Part shown: positions 27,139 to 35,801 of the stretch, piece after piece
How positions within the stretch are numbered: the first letter of the stretch is position 1
Layout of the letters: every line of letters starts with the position of its first letter
From: Streptomyces harbinensis
GTDB taxonomy: Bacteria; Actinomycetota; Actinomycetes; Streptomycetales; Streptomycetaceae
Length of the DNA: 64,000 bases
Reading direction: 5' to 3'
Assembly (NCBI RefSeq): GCF_900116145.1
Contig: NZ_FPAB01000001.1
Span: 186,001-250,000, forward strand
Notes under the pieces: model-generated
The model's database searches: none
The model's input: only the letters and a program-made list of their open reading frames with translations
Told to the model about the DNA's origin: nothing
Position numbers and translations under genes: made by a program

Positions 27139-27176
27139 CGACAGACCGCCCCGGCGATGATCACCCGAAGGTGTGA
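27139..27176. repeat. Shared upstream block, copy 2 (Uma2)
   Basis: CCGACAGAC, 15 bases, then CACCCGAAGGTGTGA; here the flank extends it to TCAC-N8-GTGA. It lies 33-70 bases before the second Uma2 start and also just upstream of the SoxR-type promoter. Confidence 0.6.
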
Positions 27177-27178
27177 GC

Positions 27179-27201
27179 TTGACCTCAAGTTCACTTGAGG
27201 T
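27179..27201 (+). promoter_or_regulatory. SoxR box in the quinone oxidoreductase promoter
   Basis: The 18-bp palindrome CCTCAAGTTCACTTGAGG (27183-27200) differs from the classical SoxR box at one central position. A -35 hexamer TTGACC (27179-27184) overlaps its left edge, as in SoxR-controlled promoters with long spacers. Confidence 0.85.
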
Positions 27202-27286
27202 TGCACCGTGGAGCCGTTCCACCGCCGGACACCAGCTCATCGGCCCACCGGCCCACCGGCCCACCGGGAAGGACAACCTCTCCGCC

Positions 27287-28279
27287 ATGCACGCCATCCA
27301 GCTCCACGCCTACGGCCCGCCCGAGAACCTCCGTTACGAGGAGGTCTCCGACCCCGAGCCCGGCCCCGGCCAGGTCCGGATCGCCGTCGCCGCCGCCGGC
27401 GTCCACCTCGTCGACACCACCCTGCGCACCGCCCCGCTCCCCCACTGGCCGGAAACCACCCTCCCCACCATCCCCGGCCGCGAGGTCGCCGGCACCGTGG
27501 ACGCGCTCGGCCCGGACACCGACCCCGCCTGGCTCGGCCGCCGCGTCGTCGCCCACCTCGGCATGGTCCCCGGCGGCTACGCCGAACGCGCCGTCACCGC
27601 CGCCGACCGGCTGCACCACCTCCCCGACGCCGTCCCCTTCGACCGGGCCGTCGCGATGATGGGCACCGGCCGGATGACCATGGGCATCCTCCGCTTCGCC
27701 ACCCTCGGCCCCGAGGACACCGTCCTCGTCCTCGCGGCGGCCGGCGGCATCGGCGCGCTCCTCGTCCAGTACGCCCGGCACCGCGGCGCCACCGTCATCG
27801 GCGCGGCCGGCGGCCCTGCCAAGGAGGCCACCGTCGCCCGGCTCGGCGCCGATCTCGCCGTCGACTACACCCGCGACGACTGGGCGGACCGGATCCGCGC
27901 CGCCCACGGCGAGCGCCCCGTCACCCGGGTCTTCGAGGGCGTCGGCGGCGCGTGCGCCCGCACCGCCGTCTCGCTCCTCGCCCCCGGCGGCGCGCACGTC
28001 TCCTACGGGTACGCCTCCGACCCCGACGACACACTGGTCATCGGCGAGGAGGAGCAGCGGCGGCTCGGCATCACCTCCGAGCAGACGCTCGGCCCGGCCC
28101 TCGCCGCCAAGATCGGCGGCATGGAGAACATCCGTGTCCTGGAGGAGGAGTCCCTGCGCCACCTGGCGGCCGGCACCCTCACCCCGCTGATGCAGCGCTA
28201 CCCCCTGGCCGAGGCCGCCCGCGCCCACCGCGACCTGGAGTCCAGGGCGACCATCGGGAAGGTGGTCCTCATCCCCTGA
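27287..28279 (+). CDS. Zinc-less MDR quinone oxidoreductase, SoxR target type
   Basis: 330 aa. Medium-chain dehydrogenase/reductase with N-terminal GroES-like domain (1-120) and NADPH-binding Rossmann fold: VLAAAGGIGALLVQYARHRGATVIGA (AAAGGIG about 150). The catalytic zinc ligands of alcohol dehydrogenases are absent, as in quinone oxidoreductases. A near-perfect SoxR box precedes it, and in S. coelicolor an oxidoreductase of this type belongs to the SoxR regulon activated by redox-cycling pigments. Likely reduces or detoxifies quinones. AAGGA lies 13 bases before the ATG, rather far. Confidence 0.92.
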   Translation: MHAIQLHAYGPPENLRYEEVSDPEPGPGQVRIAVAAAGVHLVDTTLRTAPLPHWPETTLPTIPGREVAGTVDALGPDTDPAWLGRRVVAHLGMVPGGYAERAVTAADRLHHLPDAVPFDRAVAMMGTGRMTMGILRFATLGPEDTVLVLAAAGGIGALLVQYARHRGATVIGAAGGPAKEATVARLGADLAVDYTRDDWADRIRAAHGERPVTRVFEGVGGACARTAVSLLAPGGAHVSYGYASDPDDTLVIGEEEQRRLGITSEQTLGPALAAKIGGMENIRVLEEESLRHLAAGTLTPLMQRYPLAEAARAHRDLESRATIGKVVLIP

Positions 28280-28947
28280 GCGGGCCGGCCTGGCGGCCGG
28301 CCGGACGGACAGGCGGACGGACGGACAGGCGGACGGACGGACAGGCGGACGGAACGACCACCGGACGGCCGGGGCCACGGGCCGGGCCGCCAGGCCACGA
28401 GACCACCGGAGCACCGGGCTGGGCCGGGCCGGGCCCGCCAGGCCACCGGGCGGCCGGGGCCACCACCGGACGGCCGGGTTCGGACGGCCCGGCCGGGCCC
28501 ACCACCGGACGGGCAGGCCGGGTCCAACACCGGACGGGCAGACCGCCAGGGCACCGGGCCACCAGACGGCCGGGGCTACCACCGGGCGGCCGGACCGCCG
28601 GGCCGCCGGGCCGGGCTGGGCTGGGCTGGGCTGCCCGGACCATCGGACCATCGAAACCACCGGACGAGCAGGCCGCCAGGCCGGGCAGGGCAGGCCGCCA
28701 GGCCACTGGGCGGCCGGGACCGCCGGACCACCGGACCGGGCCGCCGGGCCGCCGAACGGCCCGAGCCACCACCGGGGAGGCCGCCGGGCCACGGGCCGGG
28801 GCGCCAGGCCGCCGGGTCACTGGGCGGCCGTCCGCAGGGCCACCGGACCGGGCCGGGCAGGCCACCGAACGGCCGGAGCCACCACCAGGGGCCGGGGGCC
28901 GGACCGGCCCGGGCAGGCTGGGCAAGGCAGGCCGGGCCACCGGCCCG
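28280..28947. repeat. 668-bp GC-rich degenerate repeat tract without genes
   Basis: Almost pure G and C, built from short interleaved words such as CCACCGG, GGCCGGG and CGGACGG. It opens with three perfect copies of the 16-base unit CGGACGGACAGGCGGA (28302-28349). Reading frames through it give repetitive Arg/Pro/Trp-rich or Gly/Arg-rich strings with no protein character. It separates the oxidoreductase from the convergent PP2C gene. Confidence 0.85.
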
Positions 28948-30180
28948 TCAGAGCCGGACCACGACCAGCGCCGTGTCGTCCGTCGCGCCGTCCGGTGGCA
29001 GCAGTTCGTGCAGGATCACGTCGGCCAGGTGCTCCGGGCCGGCGCTCCGGTGCCGTACCAGGGTTTCCGCCAGCCGGGCCAGCCCCACGTCGATGTCCTC
29101 CCGGCGGCGCTCGATCAGCCCGTCCGTGTAGAGGACGAGGGTGTCCCCCTCCGCGAACCCGGTGCGCTCCTGCGGCCTCGGCAGATGCTCGATCCGGGCC
29201 CCCAGCGGCGGATCGGTGGCACCGTCCAGGAACTCCACGCCCCCGTGGGCCCGCAGCACGGCGGGCGGCGGGTGCCCGGCGCAGCTGTACGTCAGGAGGT
29301 GCGCGCCCCAGTCGACGGCGACCTGCGCGACGGTGGTGTTCTCCGCGCCCTCGACCGAACGGGCGTACAGCCCGAGGATGTCCAGCGCCTGGGCCGGCCC
29401 CTCCGCGACCCGGGAGGTGGCGCTGAGCGCGCTGCGCAGCAGGCCCATCACCCCCGCGGCGCGCAGTCCGTGGCCGACGACGTCGCCGACCGTGGCGACG
29501 ATGCGGTCGTCCGGCAGATCGACCAGGTCGTACCAGTCGCCGCACACGTTCAGGGCGCTGACGGCGGGCTGGTACCGCACGGCGGCCCGGTGGTGCCCGA
29601 CATCGCCGGAGACGGGCAGCATCGCCTCCTGGAGCGCGAGGGCCACCTCGCGCTCGCGGGCGTGCGCCCGGCGCAGCCGCTCGTTGACCTCCTGGAGTTC
29701 CCGGGCCCTGGTGTACAGCTCGACCTCCAGCACCCGGGTTCTGCTGTCGTCGGGCAGGGCGCCGAGCCTGATCAGCTCGGTGACCTCCTCCACCCGGTGC
29801 ACCACCAGCACCACCCGTCCGCCGGGCCCGAGCACCGGGGTGTTGACCGGGCTCCAGTACCGCTGCTCCCACACCCCGGGCCGCTCCGCGTGCTGGACGT
29901 CGTACCGCTGGAGCGCCATGCTGTCCCGCTCGCCGGTGGCCACGACCCGCCGGAGGGAGGCGTGCAGGTTCCGGGCGCCCTCGGCACCGGCGTTGTCCGG
30001 GCTGTCGGGGAACACGTCGAACACATACCGGCCCACCAGCTCCTCGCGGGAGCGCCCGGAGACCCGCAGGTACGCGTCGTTCACGTCCGCGTACACCAGC
30101 TCGGGGGTCAGCAGCGCCACCATGCTGGGCAGCCGCCGGAACACCGCCGCGTAGTCGATGCCGATCCCTGCGTCCGTCAT
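28948..30180 (-). CDS. PAS-PP2C (SpoIIE/RsbU-type) serine phosphatase
   Basis: 410 aa. PAS domain with PAC (about 10-140), coiled-coil linker (about 150-185; LYTRARELQEVNERLRRAHA), then a PP2C/SpoIIE domain (about 200-410) with metal-binding GDWYD (about 225), [15 protein letters not shown] and [12 protein letters not shown]. Such proteins dephosphorylate anti-anti-sigma factors and so release stress sigma factors. No partner anti-sigma or STAS gene is adjacent. Start ATG at 30180 with GAGG 9 bases upstream. Confidence 0.92.
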   Translation of the reverse strand: MTDAGIGIDYAAVFRRLPSMVALLTPELVYADVNDAYLRVSGRSREELVGRYVFDVFPDSPDNAGAEGARNLHASLRRVVATGERDSMALQRYDVQHAERPGVWEQRYWSPVNTPVLGPGGRVVLVVHRVEEVTELIRLGALPDDSRTRVLEVELYTRARELQEVNERLRRAHAREREVALALQEAMLPVSGDVGHHRAAVRYQPAVSALNVCGDWYDLVDLPDDRIVATVGDVVGHGLRAAGVMGLLRSALSATSRVAEGPAQALDILGLYARSVEGAENTTVAQVAVDWGAHLLTYSCAGHPPPAVLRAHGGVEFLDGATDPPLGARIEHLPRPQERTGFAEGDTLVLYTDGLIERRREDIDVGLARLAETLVRHRSAGPEHLADVILHELLPPDGATDDTALVVVRL

Positions 30181-30421
30181 GCCAGCCCGCCTCAGCGCCG
30201 CTCCCGGTGATCCACCAGCCTAGGAGCGGTACGGGGCCCGCGCCCCCCGAGCGTGCGCGGAGCGTGCGCCGCGCCGGGGCGCCGGGGCGGGCCGGGGGCC
30301 AGGGGGCCGCCGCCTGGCGCGGGGGCACCGGTACCGCCGTACGGGCCCGGCCTCGCCCCGGTACGTCACCCCGGCGGCCGTCACCCCGACCGGCCCCGCC
30401 GGCCACCCCCGCCCCGCCCCG

Positions 30422-32578
30422 CTACCCGACCCGTTCCGCCTCCAGCAGCACCAGCCGCTCCGGATGCATCGTCGGCGCCCGCACCCCCGCCTCCGCCAGC
30501 ACCCGCCCCGGCAGCGTCACCCCGTCCGCGTCGCCCCACCACGGCAGCGGCATCCACGACGACACCCCCGCCGCCCGCCCCGGCTCCAGCGGACGCACCC
30601 GGTACTCCGCCGCCGGGTCGAGGCCGGGCAGTTGCACCCGCCCCACCGGCGCGGTCACGCTCGTCGCCATCTGCACCAGCGCGTACACCGCCCGCGCCGC
30701 GTCCGGCGCCACCACCCCGTGCACCCACAGCGCCGGGTCCGGGTGGTCGCCGCGCACCACGACACCGCCGTGCAGCAGCCCACGCAGCCGCTTGTAGAGC
30801 GTGATCCACTCCGCCAGCTCCGCCCGGTCCTCCGCGCTCGCCCGGCTCAGGTCCCACTCGATCCCGAAGTGCCCGAACAGCGCCGTACCCGCCCGGAAGT
30901 CGAGCCGGTGCACCCGCCCCGTGGTGTGCGCCGCCGGGGACCCGACGTGCGAGCCCATCAGCTCGGGCGGCAGCAGCAGCCCGGTCCAGCGCTGGATCCG
31001 CTGCCGCTCCAGCGCGTCGATGCAGTCGCTCGTCCACACCCGGTCGGTCCGCTCCAGGATGCCGAGATCGACCCGGCCGCCACCGGACGAGCACGACTCG
31101 ATCTCCAGTCCCGGATGCCGCGCGCGCAGTTCGTCGAGCAGCCGGTACACGGCGAGCGTCTGCGCGTGCACCCCGGCCCGGCCGCCGGCCGCGCTGTGCC
31201 CGGCCTCGATCAGGTCGCGGTTGTGGTCCCACTTCAGGTACGTCAGCCCGTACTCACCGACGATCGCGTCCAGCCGGTCCCGGATGTACGCGTACGCCTC
31301 CGGGTGCCCCAGGTCCAGCACCTGCTGCTGCCGCGCCTCGGGCGGCAGCCGGTCGCCGGTGGCCAGGATCCACTCGGGGTGGGCCCGCGCCAGGTCCGAG
31401 TCGGGGTTGATCATCTCGGGCTCCACCCACAGCCCGAACTCCATCCCCAGGCCCCGTACGTGCTCCGCGAGCGGGTGCAGCCCGTCGGGCCACACCTCCT
31501 CGTCCACGTACCAGTCGCCGAGCCCGGCCGAGTCGTTCCGCCGCCCCCGGAACCACCCGTCGTCCAGCACGAACCGTTCCACCCCCACCTCGGCCCCGGC
31601 CTCCGCCAGCTCCTTCAGCCGGGCCAGGTCGTGGTCGAAGTACACCGCCTCCCACACGTTCAGCGTCACCGGCCGGTCGTCGGTACGGGGATGGTGCGGC
31701 CGGGCCCGCAGGTACGCGTGGAAGCGGGTGGACAGCTCGTCCAGCCCGCTCGCGCCGTAACTGCCGTACACCCACGGGGAGACGTACTCCTCCCCGGCCG
31801 CCAGCGTCAGCTCGCCCGCCAGCAGCAGTTCGCCGCCGCCCAGCAGCGACACGGCGTGGCTGGTGCGCTCGGCGAGGGAACGCTGGTTGCCGCTCCACGC
31901 CACGTGCAGCCCCCACACCTCCCCGGTCCTGAACCCGAACGCCGCCGTCCCCGCCACGTGCACGGTCACCGCGTCCGTCCCCGTCCGGCCGCGCCGGTTC
32001 TCCCGCAGGTGGGTGCCGAGGGTGAAGTCGTGCCGCTGCGGGCTGCGCTCGCGCAGATGCCGGCCGGTGAGGGTCAGCAGTTCGGTGGCGCGCTCGGGCA
32101 CGGGGAGGGTGAGGACCACACCGGAGAGCGTGTACGGGGCCCGGTCCGCGTCGGCGCGGTTGGTGACCGTGGCCCGCTGCCGCACCAGCCCGGAGTCCGT
32201 CAGCTCGACGTCGAGCCGCAGCCCGAGCGCGGCGTGCGCGTCCTCGGCCTCGACGGTCAGCGACGCGGCGGTGGCGTGCAGCGCGGTGACGGTGAAGGCG
32301 GTGGAGAAGTCCGCGCCCGCCCGGTGCCCGGTCAGCCCGGGGGTGCCGAGCCAGCCGGCCGACTGCTCGGGCAGCAGCGCGACGGGCACGGTCTCGTCGG
32401 TGCCGTTCGGCGCGATCGGCGGCACCTCGGCCCGTACCAGCGCGGCGAGCGCCGCCTCGGACAGCTCGCCGAGGTCGGCGCCCCAGTGCACGGCGCGCGG
32501 CAGTTTCGCGTCCGCACAGTTCAGCACCAGGCTGACCCCGCCGGCCCGAAGATGAACAATGGTCCCGTCGTGTCGCAT
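30422..32578 (-). CDS. GH36 alpha-galactosidase
   Basis: 718 aa, typical for GH36. N-terminal beta-sandwich (1-310), catalytic barrel (about 315-640) and C-terminal beta domain. The nucleophile Asp is in YLKWDHNR (about 460) and the acid/base Asp in VWTSDCIDALERQRIQ (about 530); FVLDDGWFRGRR and FGLWVEPEMINPDSDL (about 345-410) are also diagnostic. No signal peptide, so cytoplasmic hydrolysis of imported galactosides such as melibiose or raffinose is likely. AGAGG lies 6 bases before the ATG at 32578. Divergent from a small CXXCXGXG protein. Confidence 0.95.
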   Translation of the reverse strand: MRHDGTIVHLRAGGVSLVLNCADAKLPRAVHWGADLGELSEAALAALVRAEVPPIAPNGTDETVPVALLPEQSAGWLGTPGLTGHRAGADFSTAFTVTALHATAASLTVEAEDAHAALGLRLDVELTDSGLVRQRATVTNRADADRAPYTLSGVVLTLPVPERATELLTLTGRHLRERSPQRHDFTLGTHLRENRRGRTGTDAVTVHVAGTAAFGFRTGEVWGLHVAWSGNQRSLAERTSHAVSLLGGGELLLAGELTLAAGEEYVSPWVYGSYGASGLDELSTRFHAYLRARPHHPRTDDRPVTLNVWEAVYFDHDLARLKELAEAGAEVGVERFVLDDGWFRGRRNDSAGLGDWYVDEEVWPDGLHPLAEHVRGLGMEFGLWVEPEMINPDSDLARAHPEWILATGDRLPPEARQQQVLDLGHPEAYAYIRDRLDAIVGEYGLTYLKWDHNRDLIEAGHSAAGGRAGVHAQTLAVYRLLDELRARHPGLEIESCSSGGGRVDLGILERTDRVWTSDCIDALERQRIQRWTGLLLPPELMGSHVGSPAAHTTGRVHRLDFRAGTALFGHFGIEWDLSRASAEDRAELAEWITLYKRLRGLLHGGVVVRGDHPDPALWVHGVVAPDAARAVYALVQMATSVTAPVGRVQLPGLDPAAEYRVRPLEPGRAAGVSSWMPLPWWGDADGVTLPGRVLAEAGVRAPTMHPERLVLLEAERVG

Positions 32579-32648
32579 CTGCGGCCTCTGCTTGGTTGAT
32601 CGAACATGTTGAGACGTGTGCGATATTTCTACCTGGAGGACAGTCCCC

Positions 32649-32882
32649 ATGACCACCCCGTACGCCTCCGAATCCCACACCAACCCCGACCGCTGCAACT
32701 GGTGCGAGGGCGAGGGCGCCCGCCCCTACACCTGGGCCTACATCCCCGGCAACGACCCGTTCCGCTTCAAGGACGCCGTCACCCACACCCGCATGGGCAA
32801 CTGCCGCAACTGCAACGGCACCGGCCTCTACGACGCCCGCCGCGACCCGACGATCCCGCGCGACGAACACGAGGGCGGCTGA
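32649..32882 (+). CDS. Small protein with two CXXCXGXG zinc-finger repeats
   Basis: 77 aa. CNWCEGEG (about 16-23) and CRNCNGTG (about 52-59) are the repeat unit of the DnaJ central zinc domain, here as one pair without any J domain. This would bind one zinc ion. GGAGGA precedes the ATG by 8 bases. Similar small proteins are common in actinobacteria, function unknown. Divergent from the alpha-galactosidase gene with 70 bases between starts. Confidence 0.8.
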   Translation: MTTPYASESHTNPDRCNWCEGEGARPYTWAYIPGNDPFRFKDAVTHTRMGNCRNCNGTGLYDARRDPTIPRDEHEGG

Positions 32883-32929
32883 GCCGCCGAGCCGGGACCG
32901 CCGGAGTACCTTTGGGGCATCCTGGCTCC

Positions 32930-33409
32930 ATGAGCTCTCAACTGGAAGACCTTCCGTTCACCGAGTTCATCCAACGGCCCACGGCCGCCACCGGCCGCCT
33001 CGCCTCGGTGCGCGCCCTCCGGCTGCGACGCCGCGACGCCGAGGATCTGACGGTGATGCCCACCGATCGCGCGGAGCGCGAGGGCCAGGTCGTCGATTTC
33101 ACCGCGCGCCTGCTCGTCTCCCTCCTGGCACAGACCGACGGCCCCGAGCTGGTCCGCGCGGCGCTGCCGGCCGCCCTGCCGTGGGTGCGTTTCCTGCCTC
33201 CGGAGGAGGTGAAAACCCTCGCGTCCGAACTCGCCGAGACCTCCGTGACAGCGACCTCCCTCGGGAACACCGCACCCATCGCCCAGCTCCTCATCGAGTG
33301 GCGGCACACGGCCGAGCTCCACGCCGATCCAGAACTGTTCCACCTGCTCACCCACCCCAGCGGCGAGGACTACGGCCCGGCGACCCCTCCCGAGGCAGCG
33401 CACGCATGA
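32930..33409 (+). CDS. Phd/YefM-like antitoxin of a decayed toxin-antitoxin module
   Basis: 159 aa. N-terminal part LPFTEFIQRPTAATGRL then LRLRRRDAEDLTV resembles Phd/YefM-type antitoxins, with a longer helical C-terminus (about 60-159). Its stop overlaps the ATG of the next reading frame by four bases, the usual antitoxin-toxin coupling. The following toxin gene is broken (33406-33614), so the antitoxin is probably a leftover or has another role. No clear ribosome site before the ATG at 32930. Assignment rests on pattern only. Confidence 0.6.
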   Translation: MSSQLEDLPFTEFIQRPTAATGRLASVRALRLRRRDAEDLTVMPTDRAEREGQVVDFTARLLVSLLAQTDGPELVRAALPAALPWVRFLPPEEVKTLASELAETSVTATSLGNTAPIAQLLIEWRHTAELHADPELFHLLTHPSGEDYGPATPPEAAHA

Positions 33410-33614
33410 CCCCCAAACGCGGTGACCGGGCGGCGCCCCCACCCCTGCCCGACGAGTACGACATCCGCTTCGACAACGGCGAGAGCGCCAAGGGCTGGGA
33501 GTCCCTCACGAGGTCACCGGCGGCGGCCGTATCCGGTACCTGATCGACGACGCGGGCAGCACCCGGTGGACCACGTACGCAGGGACCGCGCACCCCAGAG
33601 CCACCGACAGCTGA
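33406..33614 (+). pseudogene. Remnant of a RelE/ParE-like toxin gene
   Basis: Begins MTPKRGDRAAPPPLPDEYD and runs through FDNGESAKGWESL, then loses frame at about 33507 and stops at 33543. The next frame continues HEVTGGGRIRYLIDDAG, WTTYAGTAHPRATDS and stops at 33614, which looks like the C-terminal strands of RelE-like toxins (VTGGGRIWYLID type). The two parts lie closer than in an intact protein, so an internal deletion with a frame change is the simplest reading. The central catalytic region is missing. Confidence 0.65.
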
Positions 33615-33656
33615 CCGGCCCTGCCCCACGGGACCCGGCCGTGGCAGGCTGGCCCC

Positions 33657-34091
33657 GTGGACTCCCTGTGGACGAGCGTCGTCGCCGTGGCCGGCACCCT
33701 GCTCGGCTCGCTCAGCACTCACCTCTTCCAGCGCCGGGCCACCCGCAGCCAGACCCTGCGGCAGGAACGCCTCGTCGCCTACAGCGCCTTCGCGGCGACC
33801 CTGGAGGAGTACCGGCACGGCCAGAACACCCGCTGGCACCAGCGGAACGAGCCCGACCGCACAGCAGCACGCGACGAGGCCCACCGGCTGCGAACCAGCG
33901 CCCGCCAGGCGCTCCACCGCGTCGAACTCCTCACCGACGACCCGGCGCTCACCGAACTCGCCCGGAACGCCTACCGCAGCACCTGGTCCATCTCCACCGC
34001 CGTCGAGCCCGACGAGCACCGCGAGCGGGACGGCGCCTCGCGGCAGGCCATCGAGGCATTCGTCACGGCGGCGGCCCGGCACGTGCGCTGA
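33657..34091 (+). CDS. Membrane-anchored hypothetical protein
   Basis: 144 aa. One N-terminal hydrophobic helix (LWTSVVAVAGTLLGSLSTHLF, about 4-24, near 20 residues) then a soluble, mostly helical domain rich in Arg, Glu and Ala (about 28-144). Similar short proteins are frequent in Streptomyces; function unknown. GTG at 33657 follows CAGGCT by 6 bases, so leaderless translation is likely. Confidence 0.7.
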   Translation: MDSLWTSVVAVAGTLLGSLSTHLFQRRATRSQTLRQERLVAYSAFAATLEEYRHGQNTRWHQRNEPDRTAARDEAHRLRTSARQALHRVELLTDDPALTELARNAYRSTWSISTAVEPDEHRERDGASRQAIEAFVTAAARHVR

Positions 34092-34162
34092 GCACGCCCG
34101 CCGGGCACCAGCGGACAACACTTCGGCTCCCGCCGAAACGGTTCGTTCCTAGGCTCGCGGCC

Positions 34163-34783
34163 ATGCACATCGCGATCGAACCGAGCATCCTCTACTTCGG
34201 CACCCCCGTGGTCCTCCTCAGCACCGAGAACGAGGACGGCACCTTCAACCTGGCACCTCTCTCCTCGGCCTGGGCCCTCGGCCACACGGTGGTTCTCGGC
34301 CTCGGCAGCGACGGGCAGAGCGCGCACAACCTCACCCGGCGCCCCGATCTGGTGATCAACCTGCCGTCACCCGACCTGTGGCCCGCCGTCGAACGCCTCG
34401 CACCGCTCACCGGCCGCCACCCCGTCCCGCCCACCAAGGCGGCCGGCTGCCGCTACGAGCCGGACAAGTTCGGCGCCGCCGGACTCCACCCCGAACCGTC
34501 CGATACGGTCCGGCCACCACGCGTGGCCGAATGCCCGCTCCAGCTGGAGGCGCGGGCGGCCCAGGTACGGCCGGACGCGACGGGCACGTTCCTCATCATC
34601 GAGGCCCAGGTCCGCAAGGTCCACGCGGACCCGGCCCTCACCGTCCCCGGCACCGACCACATCAACCCGGCCGCCTGGACCCCGCTGATCTACAACTTCC
34701 GCCACTACTTCGGGCTGGGGCCCGAACTCGGCCGCTCGTACCGGACCCAGACCCCCGCGACGGTGGTCAGCGGGAGTTCTTGA
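34163..34783 (+). CDS. Flavin reductase family (flavoredoxin-like) protein
   Basis: 206 aa. Flavin-binding split-barrel: FGTPVVLLSTENEDGTFNLAPLSSAWALG (in parts, about 12-40), LGLGSDGQSAHNLTRRPDLVINLPS (about 45-70) and a C-terminal LIYNFRHYFGLG. Related proteins bind FMN and reduce flavins or act as flavoredoxins. TAGGCT (34150-34155) lies 7 bases before the ATG: leaderless. Its 3' end overlaps the convergent DUF397 gene by 17 bases. Confidence 0.82.
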   Translation: MHIAIEPSILYFGTPVVLLSTENEDGTFNLAPLSSAWALGHTVVLGLGSDGQSAHNLTRRPDLVINLPSPDLWPAVERLAPLTGRHPVPPTKAAGCRYEPDKFGAAGLHPEPSDTVRPPRVAECPLQLEARAAQVRPDATGTFLIIEAQVRKVHADPALTVPGTDHINPAAWTPLIYNFRHYFGLGPELGRSYRTQTPATVVSGSS

Positions 34784-34955
34784 GGTCGGCTATGAAGGCC
34801 GACCAGGCGGGGGAGGGGAAGAACACGACCGGACCGTCGGGGGACTTGGAGTCCCGGACCGGGAGACCGGCGGGGTGGCCGTCCGACACTTCGACGCATG
34901 CCGCATTGCTGGCGCCGCTGTAGCGCGACCGACGCCACGTGAACTCAGGGGGCAT
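34767..34955 (-). CDS. DUF397 protein, partner of the adjacent regulator
   Basis: 62 aa. Standard DUF397 pattern: WRRSRYSGASNAACVEV, VRDSKSPDGPVVFFP and W..F near the end. In Streptomyces such genes nearly always follow an XRE/DUF5753 (WhiJ-like) regulator gene and the two may form a toxin-antitoxin-like or regulator-modulator pair. Its start overlaps the regulator stop by 11 bases. Confidence 0.92.
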   Translation of the reverse strand: MPPEFTWRRSRYSGASNAACVEVSDGHPAGLPVRDSKSPDGPVVFFPSPAWSAFIADLKNSR

Positions 34956-35784
34956 GTCTGTACTCTTCCGCTACTGATGCGAGGAGGGCCAGCGAGTTTT
35001 CCGGGGCCATGGCAAGGGCCCGGCCCATGTCGAACAACCGCTGGTAGAACCTGACCTGCCCCGGGTCGTCCGTGGAGTGGCCCCAATTGATGCCGTCAAC
35101 GTAAGCCATGTCCGGGCGGTCTGCGAAGTTCATGATGATCAACAGCCCCTCCATCAGCGCGTGTACCCCAGCGCTGAACGGCAGGATCTGCACCACGATC
35201 CGGCCTCGCTCGCCGAGTGCGGCGATGTGCTCCAACTGTTCGGCCATGACCGAGGGGCCGCCGACAGGCCGCCTGATCACAGCCTCATCCATGAGCGACC
35301 AGAGCGCGGGCCCCTGGGGGTCGCTGAGATACTGCGCCCGCCGCATCCTCCTGGCGACTTTCGCATCGTTCAGCTCGTCGTCACGCCGGATCTGTCCGCT
35401 GGCGTACACCGCCTTCGCATAGGCCGGCGTTTGCAGGACGCCCGGCACCAGACTCGGTGCCCAGTCGCAGATGAGTGTCGCCTGGTGTTCCGTCTCGGCG
35501 ACGGCCGTGAAGTAGTCAACGACACGGGAGCTTTCCCACGTACGACGCATTCTGTAGAACAGTTCGTCGTCCGCAGTCCCGAGGATCTGGTCCAGCCGCC
35601 TGGCATCCTCCGGACTCGGCCTGCGCCGCCCGCGCTCGAAATGGGCGATGTTTCCCGGCGAACAGATCATCAGCTTCGCCAGTGCTTCCTGGGTGAGTCC
35701 GGCCCGTTCGCGCCTGAGCCTCAGCAATTCGCCGTAGAGCTCGCGCGGCAGCTGGGGGACTTCTGGTTCTTCGCCGTTGGTCAT
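34945..35784 (-). CDS. WhiJ-like XRE/DUF5753 transcriptional regulator
   Basis: 279 aa. N-terminal XRE helix-turn-helix (about 15-75; LTQEALAKLMICSPGNIAHFERGRRRP in parts) and C-terminal DUF5753 domain (about 90-275; VPGVLQTPAYAKAV, RIVVQILPFSAGVHALMEG). Paired with DUF397 downstream and facing a small-protein operon. ATG at 35784; a TTG at 35793 is closer to AAGGA. Likely controls its own divergent promoter region, where an inverted repeat is seen. Confidence 0.9.
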   Translation of the reverse strand: MTNGEEPEVPQLPRELYGELLRLRRERAGLTQEALAKLMICSPGNIAHFERGRRRPSPEDARRLDQILGTADDELFYRMRRTWESSRVVDYFTAVAETEHQATLICDWAPSLVPGVLQTPAYAKAVYASGQIRRDDELNDAKVARRMRRAQYLSDPQGPALWSLMDEAVIRRPVGGPSVMAEQLEHIAALGERGRIVVQILPFSAGVHALMEGLLIIMNFADRPDMAYVDGINWGHSTDDPGQVRFYQRLFDMGRALAMAPENSLALLASVAEEYRHAP

Positions 35785-35801
35785 GGCGTGCAACGTCCTT
35801 C

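Noticed and set aside
28302..28349. Possible CRISPR-like array
   Set aside because: Three 16-base units are directly adjacent with no unique spacers and no cas genes; a simple tandem repeat.
28280..28947. Long reading frames through the repeat tract on both strands
   Set aside because: Translations are repetitive Arg/Pro/Trp or Gly/Arg strings in several frames at once, as expected from GC-rich repeats, with no start signals.
32603..32614. CGAACATGTTGA near the alpha-galactosidase start as a second SOS box
   Set aside because: The half-sites are not separated by four bases and the right half does not match GTTCG.
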